In this document: positions 22,201-34,200 of the stretch, in pieces
Layout of the letters: every line of letters starts with the position of its first letter
Position numbering within the stretch: the stretch's first letter is position 1
Assembly (NCBI GenBank): GCA_013339765.2
Contig: CM023448.1
Location: 190,384,909-190,448,908 of the forward strand
Source: Haemaphysalis longicornis
Lineage: Eukaryota > Arthropoda > Arachnida > Ixodida > Ixodidae
DNA: 64,000 bases
Direction of reading: 5' to 3'
Translations under genes and position numbers: made by a program
The notes under the pieces: generated by a model
Databases searched by the model: none
What the model saw: only the letters and a program-made list of their open reading frames with translations
What the model was told of the DNA's origin: nothing

Positions 22201-23755
22201 CGCCTTCAGAACGAACTGGACATTTTCACGGACGCAAGCGTAAACCAGTACGGCGCGGGCCTTGCTTGGACATGCCCTGAGGCACCGGTTCTCTCAGGGT
22301 ACACTACCATACTTGGCAAAGAACTTTCCAGCCTCGATGCAGAGCTGTACGCTATTAACAACGCAGTGTCAGCCATCGCCTTTGACTGTGACCCACCTCT
22401 ACCGCCCTCCATACGCATACTCACAGATTCGTACGAGGCCCTCACAGCTTTGCGATCGTATGATTCGACCCACCTTGTCGTCCACGAAATTCTGTTTCAA
22501 ATTCAACTCCTCAAACGGAACAACACCAACATCCGCATCGACTGGGTACCTGGTGTTACGAATCAGCCAACGCCGCCGTATTTTCCCGCATCAGCCACCA
22601 CGTGGGAATACACCACGTGCGCCCGCGTGTCGGTGAATCGTCCTTTCGTGTCTCGCCATGCCGGGTCAAACACCTCGCTTTGCAACGCGCCTCCGGCGGT
22701 TGCCAGTGGCACACCCAGATTCTTCACGGACGTGCGCCCCACAGACGTCAGGTGCCAGCGCGTCGGTGAGTCACGCCTTGACATCCCCGGCTCAGACGTT
22801 TCGCTATCGGCGCGATCAACATTCGATAGCGCGGCCCCGGCACCTTTCAAGGACACTCTCTCCCCTCTCTCGGACGCCACGTGGGGCGAAGCCATGAATG
22901 ACTCACGAACTATGGAAAGAGCGTTGTGTGTGTCTGTGATGTTCGTGGCGTGTGGCTACTTGTTCGCGTTTGACCATTGTTGCTTTTGGGTATAAATAGA
23001 AGCAGCCCAAACGATGAAAATCATTCCTGTCTGAGCAGCGAATCCATGCGGTCGCTCTGCTCGAGTCCTGTATTGTAACCTCGCCCGTCGGGGCATTGTA
23101 TGTTTTTTTGGCTTCGGCTCACCTCTCGCTATGAAGTAAACAGTTACGTTATCCTACTGCTCTGGACTTCTTCACGGCTGCAACAGCCGCTGGCCGCTCG
23201 CATCATACACGCTACCACTCGTATGTCGGAGGCCGCGCAGAACGGATCGGGTGCCCCCGCCCGGTCGCAACACTGGCCACGAACCATTTTCTTCAGGCAA
23301 CCAGGCGGCTCATGTGGCCGCTCAGGAGAGTTCCCCCTCTTATCCTCCACTGGTGCCCTGGGGTAAGGCCGTCGCGGTCCCCCTCTCCCTCCCCAGCGAT
23401 GCGTATTCACCAGCACAAGAAGGACCGACGCACACGTCTAAAAGCCCCAACTCCAGCTGGCTACCTCAGCCGCCTACCTCCTATTCCCCGCTCAGGCGAA
23501 ATTTTTATTAACAAATATATTGCAAATTCAGCGTACACACCTGAAACACTTCGCAAGTGGTATACCCCTCACCTGTCCCCTCGATGTCCTTACTGCCGTA
23601 CCACCACTCCATCAGACCTCACACACCGAGTTTGGTGGTGCCCAGCTTTCGCCACGCCCCCAACCCCATCCCGATCCACAACAAACTGATGCACAACTAT
23701 TATATGAAAAAGCGGTTTATTCAATTAAAAGCGGTCTGGCACGGGTTGTTTGAGC
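22201..23755 (+). pseudogene. LINE RNase H and C-terminal domain, interrupted
   Basis: The frame gives DIFTDASVNQYGAGLAW (first catalytic Asp), SLDAELYAINNAV (Glu), IRILTDSYEAL (Asp) and IRIDWVPG. It then resumes after the LTR with GHEPFSSGNQAAHVAAQESS. Removing the LTR and one CTGG duplicate joins these in frame as DWVPGHEP. After a frameshift it continues through EIFINKYIANS and CPYCRTTTPSDLTHRVWWC (zinc-finger-like) to GLARVV and stop. Confidence 0.82.
22554..23272 (+). mobile_element. Solo LTR, 719 bp, 4-bp TSD (CTGG)
   Basis: The segment begins TGTTACG and ends CGCAACA (TG...CA termini). It is flanked by CTGG at 22550-22553 and 23273-23276. A TATAAATA box at 22991-22998 marks a promoter and implies plus-strand transcription. 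No internal retroelement genes are present, so this is the product of LTR-LTR recombination. The 4-bp duplication fits a Gypsy or BEL type element, not resolved further. It interrupts the LINE RNase H exactly between codons that rejoin in frame. Confidence 0.87.
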
Positions 23756-24041
23756 GGGTCCTCCCCCGAACGAACTGGTGTATGTGCACAAACCCTATTG
23801 CGATCACCATGAACTGGCCCATGAATTGCAGGTTCCAAGAACTGGCCCAGTTATTGAGTCTACTGAGAACGACCAGCATTAATTTGTTTATTTTCTTTTA
23901 CCCTCCCTCCCCATTCCTTTCCCCCATCGTGACCAGTGGTCATCCTTTTCTATTAAAGGTTGCCTCTCTCTCTCTCCTTCATTGTTTTTTTTTTGAAGTG
24001 GTAATCATATTGGACATCACCTTGGAGGGGCGTACGCTATG

Positions 24042-24445
24042 ACGCGTCTTTCTCGTTCCGAGCGAGTGTAGGCCACGATAACGGCGAACGGTGTAGTTTT
24101 TCTCGTCCCGAGCAAGTGTAGCCACGATTGCGGCGAACGATGGAGTTTTTTCTGGCGGCCAATCTCCTTAAGTGGGTATGCTTGGCTTGACAAACGTGCG
24201 CCGGGGACGCTGGGTGGTCGCCGCGATCGAGGCACGCGCTCACGTGCGGTCGGCATTTTTTTTGGTATTTTTAACTGCTGGGCGGTCACCGCAATCTTCG
24301 TAAATCTCCCTAAATGGGTATGCTTGCCTTGACAAACGTGCGCCAGGGGCGCTGGGCTAATTCTAGTTCACTGTAGCTGGGCGGTAGCCGCGAGGCACGC
24401 GCTCAAGTGCGCTCGGCATTTTCTTGGTGCTTTTGACTGCAGACA
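24042..24445. repeat. Two imperfect tandem duplications
   Basis: A unit of about 55 bp (core CTCG.CCCGAGC.AGTGTA) is repeated at 24045-24155. A longer unit (core GGGTATGCTTG.CTTGACAAA, then GAGGCACGCGCTCA) is repeated at about 24163-24280 and 24300-24440, the second copy with a small insertion. No coding content. Confidence 0.65.
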
Positions 24446-25981
24446 CGCAAAATAACGATTTGCTAAACAGTTTCGCTGTTGAAAAGTACAGGTTCGGTTA
24501 CGGTTCAGGTTCGGGTCAATTCATTTCGTTCCAGTTCAGTTCCATTTCGGAAGTTTGAACCGGCTCGCGAACGATTTGAGGAGTTATATTATTAGCGTTG
24601 TGTGAAAAAAGGTTCTGTAGTTTAAAATTACCATAAAAACCAAATAATTTTTTTTTCATTCAAAATGCTGCTTTTTATTTTTGTTGTAAAAGTGGGGAAA
24701 TTTTCAAAACAATTTTAAATGATCAGGACATGTAGATAGTCAAACCTCGATGTAACGAACTTCAGTGTAACGAAACCCTTGACGTAACGGACCACGTAAT
24801 TTTTTTTAACTTCAAGTGTATGCACACCATGTATTTGCACTCTCTGTGTAACGAAGTCCCGTTTGCCGAAATTTCGTTGTAACGAATACTCATGAACAAC
24901 TAGGCACGAAATTTTGGTTGTAGAAGCCGCCGCCGTGTGCTGCCGCTTTGCCCTTCGGGTTCACTCTTGTTGGGTTCCATCGTTCCGGCAAGTGCGCGGC
25001 AAAGCATTTGTGGGTCTTTATAAGCCTTGCGCGCGCGTTTTTTTCATGCCCGCGTACGCGATTGCACACCGGCGGCGGACTTTCGCGCGCCGCGCGGCAG
25101 CGGGAGGAGCCAGACGACTTTCGCCAATGGGATGGCTCGCAACCGTATGGCGGGAGCTTCGAAGCGCTCGGGGATGCTGGCTGGCGTCGTCGTTTTTTGC
25201 GCTGCAACCATTTTAACTATGTACCAACAAGCCCAACTGGTTCTCAATGGCCCAGCCAGAGACGATTAGGCTTACCACCGCGGAGTATATCGGCCCGGGA
25301 TTTCAGTACGCGTTTTTGCCCGTGGGGAAAAAACGTTCTAGCGCGAGGCGTTGCAAAACGAGTGTCCCGATGTGCTCTTTTTGTTTCAGTCTGCCTTGCT
25401 TCTTTTGTTTACCTTGGCTGTCTTTGATTCTCCACTGTTCTTTTTTTAATTTTCGTCGTTAGCCTTCTAGTCTTCCGTAGTCACTGCGTGTCCACGCTTT
25501 CATATATATGTCCCAAAAAACTTTAGCTGTCCACGTATACGTTGATCCATTGCTCTCAAGCTCCCCTAAAAACACATTTTACCCTGAGCTTCTCGAAATT
25601 CAAACGACGCCCAGCCCAAATCTCCCTGCACTGCTTCGTTATACCCGTGCCACACGTGCACAAAAAATGACCATGTGCCCCCAAACGGCGTATACAGTTC
25701 TCTAGTTCACTTCTCTGGTTCAATGGAGTCCTGAAACGAGGACGCCACGTTCGTCCTCAATGTCTCGCTCCGCTAGAGAACGGGCTACTCAAACTCGGTG
25801 GAACAAAAGTTGTTGGTGTTGTTCCTGTGGCCCACATCACGAGAGGGACTGGCCAGGAATCGGGAGCTTCGATGCGCTGATGCGCCCGCTTCCCAAAATT
25901 CCCATTGTGAACTGCAAACGTAAAATTGGATACGTAAAGACGTAACTCGCGACGTTAGGCGGAGAAACGAAAGCGAAGAGG

Positions 25982-26140
25982 TTTGATTGATTGATTTTGG
26001 GGTTGAAAGTGCCGAAGCTACACTTGGACTATAAGGCGCGCCGGGGGATCTTTAACGTAATCTCGACACACGGGCGTTTTCGTTTCTCGCCTCCATCAGA
26101 AAAGCAGCCACCGCGACCGGGATCGATCCCACGTCCTATT
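25982..26140 (-). repeat. Ruka-like SINE, 5'-truncated
   Basis: The minus-strand copy keeps the box B region (GATCGATCCC on the given strand), the body (CTCCATCAGAAAAGC and GGGGGATCTTTAACGT on the given strand) and the TTGATTGATTG tail. The first half of the tRNA-like head is missing. Confidence 0.8.
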
Positions 26141-27531
26141 GGGCTCAGAAGAGGGAAGAAAGAGACGCGAACATGGTATAGTAGAGAAGAACTGGACTGG
26201 ACTGGAAATGACTGAGAATGGCCAACGAGGATGGCGTAGAAGCCGCTCGAAGTAATTTGCGTCACAAGACGAAGAAACGAATGCGAAGAAAGATACGCAA
26301 ATATGATGTAGGAATAAAGGAGTCGCTAATAAGTAACCCCAGGCTTTTGCCTTCTTTAAAGGACGTAGGAAGGCTTAATTAAGTGCCTCGAGGATTTTGT
26401 TTTTGTTTTTAGTTTCAATCATTCCTTACGAATTTGAGAGGTACCGATCGTTAACAGTCACACAATTAAAACTATTAATTGGCCTAGCTTTAACAATTAT
26501 GCATCTATGAGCAGATAAAAGGCGGTACATTTTTCGGTTGCGCACTTAGAAATTTTTATCGTCTGAGCAGAGTAGAAGTGCAAAAAGGGTAAGGTGATGA
26601 CTTGTACTTACCACTTGCCACGTGGAAATGTATACCAGAACATCCATGGGTAACGGTAACGCAACTGATGCGCATTGATTAGCGTTGTTCCCGAGAGGTA
26701 TGTACCTCTGGAAGCCGAGTTGAGCAGACGACATCGTGTTGGGCAATGGATTATCACCACAGTCACGTCATATCTCGCTTGTTCGCGAAATAGGCTAGAG
26801 ATAGGTGTTCCCAATCTTGCAATTTAAATGCAATTTTTGTAACAACTTTGATGTTGTATAAGTTTTCTTGGTATATATTATTGTTTTACTCAACAATAAA
26901 CACCTTACTTGCATCACGTGGCTTCCAGAAAGCAAGTTATTTTAGACTGGATGTAGCGACCAAAATTTTATTCCTCAAATGATGAAATGCAGGTCGGCGC
27001 GAGGCCGGCGATGCCGCGACACGTGCCGTCAGCGTGGTAATTGTTAATTCACTGTTTTACGGTTGTGCATAAGTGGTGAGGTGATACATGTGTTGGTGCT
27101 TTTCTCCTTACCTGTGCACAACTAGGCGATTATAAGGTCATCTAGGCTGTTCGTTATTGAATGAGGTAGATTTTTGTCCCATGTGAAAAAGGAGCTACAC
27201 TTCGTACCATCATATGGTGCTTCTTCCCAAGCATACATTTGTAGCTCCCGCAGTCCAGTTTTTTTTTATGGGCACTTTCCTAGCGGCGCGTATGACGTTT
27301 TATAGTGCACTTTTCGCCCACGACATCAGCTTTTTTTTCCCGCATGGACAACTTCATTTGCGTTTCAGCGAGTGGTTCAAAGCGCTCACTGGAGCTACAC
27401 GTATCATGCGGGTGGTCTCTTTGGCAGCGTCAGTGCGGGTGTGGCTCGTGAGGCGCGTTTTTGCTTGGAAAAAACACCCCATGCGGGTCACGCTGATACC
27501 CACTAGACGATTAAGCTCCGACAAAGAGAAC

Positions 27532-27779
27532 CTGCCGCGGTGGCACAGTGGCTAAGGCGTTGTGCTGCTGAGCACGAGGATGCGGGTTCGATTCCCGGCT
27601 GTGGCGGCCGTCTTTCTGATGGAGGCGAAAAGCAAAAGCAACTGTGTGTAGGAGATTTCAGCACACGTTAAAGATACCCGGGTGATCCAAATTAATCTGG
27701 AGCCCTCCACTATGGCACGCCTCATCGCCTCCGTTGCATCGGCGCGTTCAACCCTACAATCAATCAATCAATCAATCCG
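27532..27779 (+). repeat. Ruka-like SINE, full length
   Basis: The copy begins with GCCGCGGTGGCACAGTGG, has box B GGTTCGATTCCC, and carries the shared body (GATGGAGGCGAAAAGC, CACGTTAAAGATACCC, GAGCCCTCCACTATGG). It ends with the tail AATCAATCAATCAATC. Intact head and tail make it the best template of the family in this window. Confidence 0.88.
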
Positions 27780-29297
27780 ACAAACAGAAACAGTGTGCCA
27801 GCCGTGTATGCGCGCCACGTTTTTCGTTTGCAGGAACCACTTCACGTGGTTAACACTTCATTTTAACCGCGAATTTCAGTGTAGCGAAATTTCAATGTAA
27901 CAAGTAAATTACGAGTTTTATCGACTTCGTTACATTGTAAAAAACTTCCCATCCATTTTTTCGTCTGGCTCTTATGTTGTAATAAAGACTATAAAGCCAC
28001 CACCAAAAGATATGACTGTGGGATTTATTGGTGCCTCTTATTCCATTTTATTGTATTCCTTATGTGTGAACAAACAGTAGGTAGGACAAAGCTAACTCTA
28101 TTCTAGATATTTCCCCTATTACATCAGTGCTGATGTTGCATAGCAAAAAATTTGAAAGTTGTTTTATGTTTATTATCTTTTCTGGTGAAAACATTCGGGG
28201 TCATTATGGAGTAGAGTGAGTTGCCAAAGTCTAGTTCTGTCAGATAATGCACGGTTGGGTTTTGTCTTCATGGTCCATTTAGCATACCATGCAAAGCTTT
28301 TCCACGTAAAGCGCACATGCGAATGCATGCACCCACAACAAGGTATTCCAACCACCTGTGAAGAGCAGGTCTTTCCTGTACAAGGGTTTATAGTACAAAA
28401 GACCATAGTGACAATTACTAAACTCCAACATCTAGTGCCCAACATTAGGCACACCTCTGGAATAATTTGCAGATATACAATCTGTCAAATTTCAAATTGG
28501 CACCCGAAATTTCACATTGTCTTCTGTCATGTGTTTTAGGACTTTACTCCTGCGGCCCCCCCTTTGCTCCTGTTTTTCACCTTCTGGTTGCGTGGGGTTT
28601 GCCTCGCCTGTATAAAGTCGATACCCCGAACCAGTCAAGACGTATGTGGTTGCTACTACACAGCGCAAGTATGCATCTCTTTCTTCCTGTGTCCCATCTG
28701 TTGCTCTGTTGTCTCCAGTGTCATGATTATGCAGCCAATGTTTGACACTTGTGAGGTGCTACAAGTAGGAACATTTAGGGTTTGAACCCTGGCCTGTGCA
28801 CAGTGCATGCAACAACCTTGTGGCCTGATTGCCCCTGCACAGTTTCGATGAGGGTAGGACAAAGTCAGTCCTTCATATTTCCTACAGGCTGCGGAGAGTG
28901 ACACTTCTTTTGCTCAGCCTTGCACCCTGCTCGTGCAACCAGAAGCAACATACCTATTCAATTACGGAGCACAACCTTCCCACATTTGTGACCACGAAGA
29001 GAGCGTTTACAGCATTTTGAATTATCTGGAGGGGAAATTAAAGTGCATGAGAGATTGCGAAGTTGATGAAGCATAAAAGAGAAAAGCCCCAAATTACATT
29101 AAATTAACTGCGCATTATCAGCATCTGACGGTCGACCGTTAGTTGGAACCAGTAACTGTTATTTCTTTTTTCGGTTCAGTTCTAGTTCGGTTTCAGTGGG
29201 CTCAAAAATGAACGGGTCAGGTTCGGGTTCAATGCTGGCAAAAATACCGGATCGGTCCCAGTTCTTGGTTCGGTTTCGTTCCAGTTCGACTCCCTGG

Positions 29298-30885
29298 ATT
29301 TTTATTATCCGTTTTAAATAGCAGGGTATTTAAGCACCCGTGTTCTGAAAAGCATCTGTTTCTGTTCATAGACTCGCACAACCTTTTGAAAAGTGATGAG
29401 TAGCGACCACGCATCAAGCTGAGCGAGTATGTGTGCAGTTCATGGCAAAAGCTGAGTCATTGTTAAATGTGTCTGCTAGTACTAAGGTTACTATCCTGAT
29501 GTGGTGATGCTGTTGCAACTTCGATCTTGCTACTGAAAATCTGGACTTCCATTTTTCTAATTCTGTCCGCCCATTTGTGTGACTGATTCAAGTGCCTACA
29601 TTGTGAACAGGAGTCCTATTGTAGCTGCCTGATCAAAATGCTGCTGCATCCTAATGTGCAGTGGGCACTGCTGGAGGCTGCTGCTCTTGCTTCAGTAAAA
29701 TTAATTATAAACTGCCAAAATGCTGCGGGTATAAGCCATGGAGATGTCACAATAGGCCCATGTGACTACTAGTAAATTTGTTCACGAGAGAGAAAAAGTT
29801 TTTGAACAGCAATGCAGATTCTGGGGATCATGCATGCTTTCATGTTCAAAGCAGTATATAACCTTTTCTTGGCTTAATATTGCCTGTGCAGAGATTTAAA
29901 CGCTGAAATTAATGGGTAGATCTAATGTGACATAGATACTAAACTGGTAGCAACAATTTTATGGGTATACGTATAGGTATAATGGCACTCAATTCATGTA
30001 CCAGTGAAATACATCGTAAAGGTAATTCTATTGTTACCGTCCATTGGACAATGTATGCGGGGGCTTTTGTGGGTAAAGCAAAGATCACAAAGGAAGTTAG
30101 AATCTAAACATTGCACCGTTTTACTAATGCCCATCCCTCCCCCAGAGTTGGCGATTAATGCTCTCACTTGCTGAAAATGGCTAGTTTTTTGGTTAACTCG
30201 GTAGAGCAACTAGAACAGCTCTGACTCCGGGTTCAAACCCTAGGCTAGGACAAATTGTCCTTCAACCCAAAGTTTCGAGAAAGCCATGCAGCTTTCCTGG
30301 GCATAGCTGCACTGTGCAAGTGGATGTCAATTTTCCCTTTGCGTTCCACCGCTACAGTCCATCTGTATTATACATGCACTCAACTCGGACACCTTGAGCA
30401 GGACAGCTACAATCCTGATCTGAAAATGTTTCTCCATTTCTATCACACAATCTCGCTGGCTCCAGTATGACTAGAACCTTGAATCTAAGCCCCAGAATAT
30501 TTAATGACAGCTCCCTTACTAAATCATTACATGCATATTGATGCTGTAATTGTTAGTTCATTTACTGCCATGAAGCCTGAGTCATTTATCAGCTTTGAAT
30601 ATATTTTTAGCCCTACTGAAAGCCCCAAAGGTAATGAAAAGATGGACTTCTGTTACCATAGCGAACCCAGAATGGTACTTTTTTGCAATCATAGAGTTTC
30701 ACATACGATAGCATTTGTGTCGCTCAAGTATTGGGAGTGGTAACATTGTTCTTTCTTGTTGGTATGACAGTAACTGGGCACCTCTCAATGCCAAATCAGC
30801 CTCCTCACCCTATGGAGCCATGAAGCAACACTGAATATACATGCCAGGGCAGATTGATGTCATACAAAAGATTTAATTAAGCTCA
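29298..30885. other. Non-coding stretch with a tRNA-like segment
   Basis: No gene is recognised. At about 30195-30245 the plus strand reads TTAACTCGGTAGAGCA (box A-like), then GGGTTCAAACCC (box B). Its stems do not pair as a tRNA, so it is likely a SINE head. Box B-like sequences also occur near 28785 (minus) and 43050. Confidence 0.5.
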
Positions 30886-30887
30886 TA

Positions 30888-31255
30888 CCGTAAAGTTCCG
30901 AAAGAACACCCACCCAAACTACAGAGATATCAAGTGAGAAATACGGGATGGGCGAACTTTCAGGTCAGGTGCGAAAAACTACAAAAAGGTGGCCGCACCA
31001 CTAACCAAAACTGCGGAGATATCAAGTAAGACAGCCGGACAGGTTGTGTCTCTTTTGTTCAAAAGTGAGATATCGGCGGTGCTCATGGCCATGAGACGTT
31101 TTGATGGAGGGACTTCTTTGGGCTTTCGAAGGCATCGAAGCTAGCACGATTTTAGGGAGTGGGTGTCTTTGGGGTCTTTCAGTGAATTGAATATTTCACC
31201 TCTAAAGGGGGCTGGGCGATGTTTTGGCGGAGGGTGTTCTCTCGGAACTTTACGG
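30888..31255. mobile_element. MITE with CCGTAAAGTTCCGA termini, about 368 bp
   Basis: The left end CCGTAAAGTTCCGAAAGAAC is mirrored at the right by GTTCTCTCGGAACTTTACGG with one mismatch, each flanked by TA. TA duplication suggests Tc1/mariner-type insertion. The interior has GAGATATCAAGT repeats (30931 and 31017) and no ORF with a domain. Confidence 0.7.
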
Positions 31256-34200
31256 TACTTGGCTTGGTTCATAAAGTATGGCAAACATAACTGCTAGATA
31301 TGGTCAAAGATGGCCAGCATATCAGAGCCTAACATAGGTGCTGTATCAGGGTGATCCTTCAAGTGCACTACTGATGCTGCTGTGTAGCTACCAAAGGTCA
31401 AAACACAGATCCACTTCAGTAATTTTGATGAGACATAATGGCCCGTATCGCACAGCTGCACATGTGCACTATTGCAATCCTCAGCTTTGCACTCGTGCAC
31501 TGCACAATTTGCACAGAATGAGAACAATACACAAGTGGGCTCCACAGGGCCACAACAAGATATTTCCAACCATTTGTCTTTATTTCATATTCTCAACAAA
31601 ACAGCTCAATGCTGTGCAAGAATTCTTGCAGAAAAGCACAAGGCGGCTGAAGATAACAGAGCCGACCAGGTATAGCCAAGTGATGAGCTTTTAGGCGAGG
31701 ATGTTTCATTTCTATGATCAATGCTTTGGCCTTTCCAACTGTACGCAACTTCCAAGCATCACAGGCATGCAGCCCATGCTTGTTGAGAAACTCTGGAAAT
31801 GTATCGGGTTTGTGGAATATCAGGTTAGTGAAAAGCATCTACTGCAGAATGCCTATAATACCTCAGTATTGTCTCGGAGAGTGTAGCCTTGAGAAGTGTA
31901 CCCATAATAACAAGAGCCAAGGAAGAACGTGCACGTGACCATGGTCTAATCCACAACAAAGCCACAACTTTGTCTCTCTCTCTCTCTCTCTCTCTAGCCT
32001 GGCCAAACTGCTTCAGCAATAATTTTCTAGGTTATGATTCCAGCAAGACACAAACATTACACACAGTATTTCGTGCCTGTGATTCTTTCTGTATGATCAT
32101 GGTTAAGAGACAAGCTGCGCACAGTGCATTTACAATGTAATCAAGAAGGACGTCCAATTCTTCTCTACTCATTGAGGGAGCCAGCCAATGTGCACCAAGG
32201 GAGGTGCTTGTAAACAATTGCTTTTTTATAAACAGCACAAGCATTATTTTCAGCCCGTTGAGCACTGTTTTAGGCTAGAGTGCCATCATCAGCGAGGAGC
32301 ACCTTAGAGCCCATAAGACCTTTGTGAGTAAGGCCTTTCCATAGGCTCCTTGCCAAGAAAGAGTATTTCCAGACGATCTTTCACGTAGGCCCTACTGTAC
32401 GTCACGGCCGCCTACCAAGTGAAAATACTGGGACGCAAGACCGCAGGCATCCATACAAGTTCTATGTACATACTGCTATCTGCCCCTAGGTCACAATCCC
32501 AGAGAAGAACTGCTAGCTCAAGAGTGAAAGGAACGCGACCTCTATCGACCAAAGTGCCAAGCAGCGGCCCGATAGTGCTGCAGCTTGCAAAGAAAAATAG
32601 GTGGAGCAAAAGTAGCCAGTCACGCAGATAGTTTCGGCGATGGGAGAGGAGCCGGGGCAAAGAGGGGGCAGGGAGAGGGCTTCGCGCTAAGCTTGGACCG
32701 CGGCACTCGAACAGGGAGCATCCTAGAAAAGCGTCAACAAAACGCCTACGCTCGCAGGCAACCCTTGCTTCCTGACTTGCTTTTCCTGCGCGAAATAAAC
32801 GGGAGTTAGTCCTGAAAAGTTAAAAACGTGAAGGGCAAGCGACTATGGGGGTCGTGCCTGACCTTCGGGGAGGGAATGGAATTGGCCCGCCAGTTCCTTG
32901 CAGATGAAAGCTTCCCCCATATTGACTGCGTGCGCCAAAAATTGTTGTAAACTCTACTGCTGCATAGTTGTTGAATAACTCACTGGCTGTTAGTCGTGTC
33001 GTACAGTTTTCTAGTGAGAGGCTATCCAGTATGTACACGTTATATATCCTAGAAAAAAAAAAACAAGTAACGATAGAGAGAAAGATTGAGAGAAGAATAA
33101 TGTATCACATATATCAGCAGTTGCTTCCGCATCACAGTTACTCAGGCCCTGAAGAAATGACTGCACTACATGGAGGGTACTGAACCACAGAAACACTGCA
33201 AGAGGCAAAGTAAAGCAAATGCATTATAGCACGAGCACAACCAGTAACTTTTAAGAGTGTGTTACTTTACCTGTCCTGAAATGCACCTAGCTCAGCTTCA
33301 GCAGCTCACCACTAAAAGTTTTTCAACGGGAACCTGTTTCTTAGTGTATACAGTTGGTGTAGATTTTGGCCATTAGCGTTTCGCTGCTCATGTAAAGTCA
33401 CTGGAGTTTCCGGAAGTTTTCTTTGAAATTAGCAATGATGAAGTGCTGAAATACGATGAAGGTGGCAGAGCACTAGATGGTGATTCAGACTGGCTAAATA
33501 TATCATAGAAATTTCTGCCATAATATGACGTTGTACAGCAAACTGACTTAATATAATTAACACCAATCAGCAAAGCACTTAATTACACTTAGAAGGAATA
33601 GACCCAGCCAGAAAATGCATCACAGAGTTCTGGCTACTAAACATATTGGGAAAACGTTTCTGAACCATAAAAAGCAAAAAAAAAGGTATAGAAGAACCAC
33701 AAACACCAATGATGCGAGTGCAATACAAGCAGCTAGAAAGAAGTCGCCGGTGTTAAAATGAGCTCATTAGTGGGAAGCAATCACCTTGTGGACTCATTTG
33801 GCCCACAGGTCCTATGTTCAGCCTAACTGGAAGGCATTCATCTTGTACGTACTCTCAGTTTTAATACGAAGCAAAAGCAATATCAAGCATTTTCTTGCCA
33901 TGCCAACCAAAGTGGAAATAAAATGATGACTCCTATCCTACCATGCTTCCAGTTATTATTAGTATTTTGCTTCGAAACCTAAAGTACAACACTGGTAGTT
34001 GAATTGGGAAAACAGTTCAATTTAAAATCAGATAATAATGCAATGTACTTTTCTAAAGCTGTAACAGTACGCATAAGATGCCTACTCTACTATAAATTAG
34101 GACTGTCTGCAGGAAGATTAATTTCTTGCAAGATCAGCCTATTTGAGGGACTTAAAACAGTCATTCCAAGAGCAGGGCCAGAGTCATTCATTCTCTAAAC

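Larger units (their letters stand above)
22060..23990 (+). mobile_element. I-clade-like LINE 3' fragment split by a solo LTR
   Basis: A plus-strand RNase H domain (from about 22200) and the C-terminal region (23273-23755) belong to one LINE, separated by the LTR at 22554-23272. The coding end GLARVV is identical to that of the LINE at 1980, although the rest differs, so they are related families in opposite orientation. The 3' end is a CT-rich tract near 23960-23985. The 5' end is truncated near 22060. Confidence 0.82.
24736..27945. mobile_element. Nested pogo/Tigger-like TIR element (about 3.2 kb)
   Basis: Homology to the hAT family stops at about 24735 and resumes at about 27960. The left end has iterated TGTAACGAA motifs (CTCGATGTAACGAAC, AGTGTAACGAA, TTGTAACGAA). 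The right end has the inverted series (TTCGTTACATTG, GTAGCGAAATTTCAATG). Such TAACGAA iterations at both ends are common in tick pogo-type elements. No transposase is recognised in the GC-rich part around 24930-25300. Two Ruka SINEs later inserted into it. Confidence 0.55.
24480..29297 (-). mobile_element. Second copy of the CCGAACC-type hAT family, inverted
   Basis: The right end (29160-29297, finishing TTCGACTCCCTG) matches the reverse complement of the left end of the 9879-11480 element. The left end (from about 24485) matches the reverse complement of its right end. Interior homology is clear at 28820-29100 against 10080-10350 and at 24640-24730 against 11200-11260. The copy is enlarged by an insertion at about 24736-27945. 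The left terminal motif is degraded and no clean target duplication remains, so this copy is older than the first. Confidence 0.75.

Noticed and set aside
22057..22995. A 312-codon ORF taken as one protein
   Set aside because: Its first part is LINE RNase H but the rest reads into the solo LTR starting at 22554, so the fusion is an artefact of insertion.
24938..25262. Possible transposase gene in the GC-rich part of the pogo-like element
   Set aside because: Frames are short and show no helix-turn-helix or DDE motifs that I can recognise.
27540..27605. Functional tRNA gene
   Set aside because: Box A and B are present but the stems do not close as a tRNA and the sequence continues into a SINE body that recurs elsewhere.
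30195..30245. tRNA gene on the plus strand
   Set aside because: Good A and B boxes, but no matching acceptor stem; more likely a SINE head.
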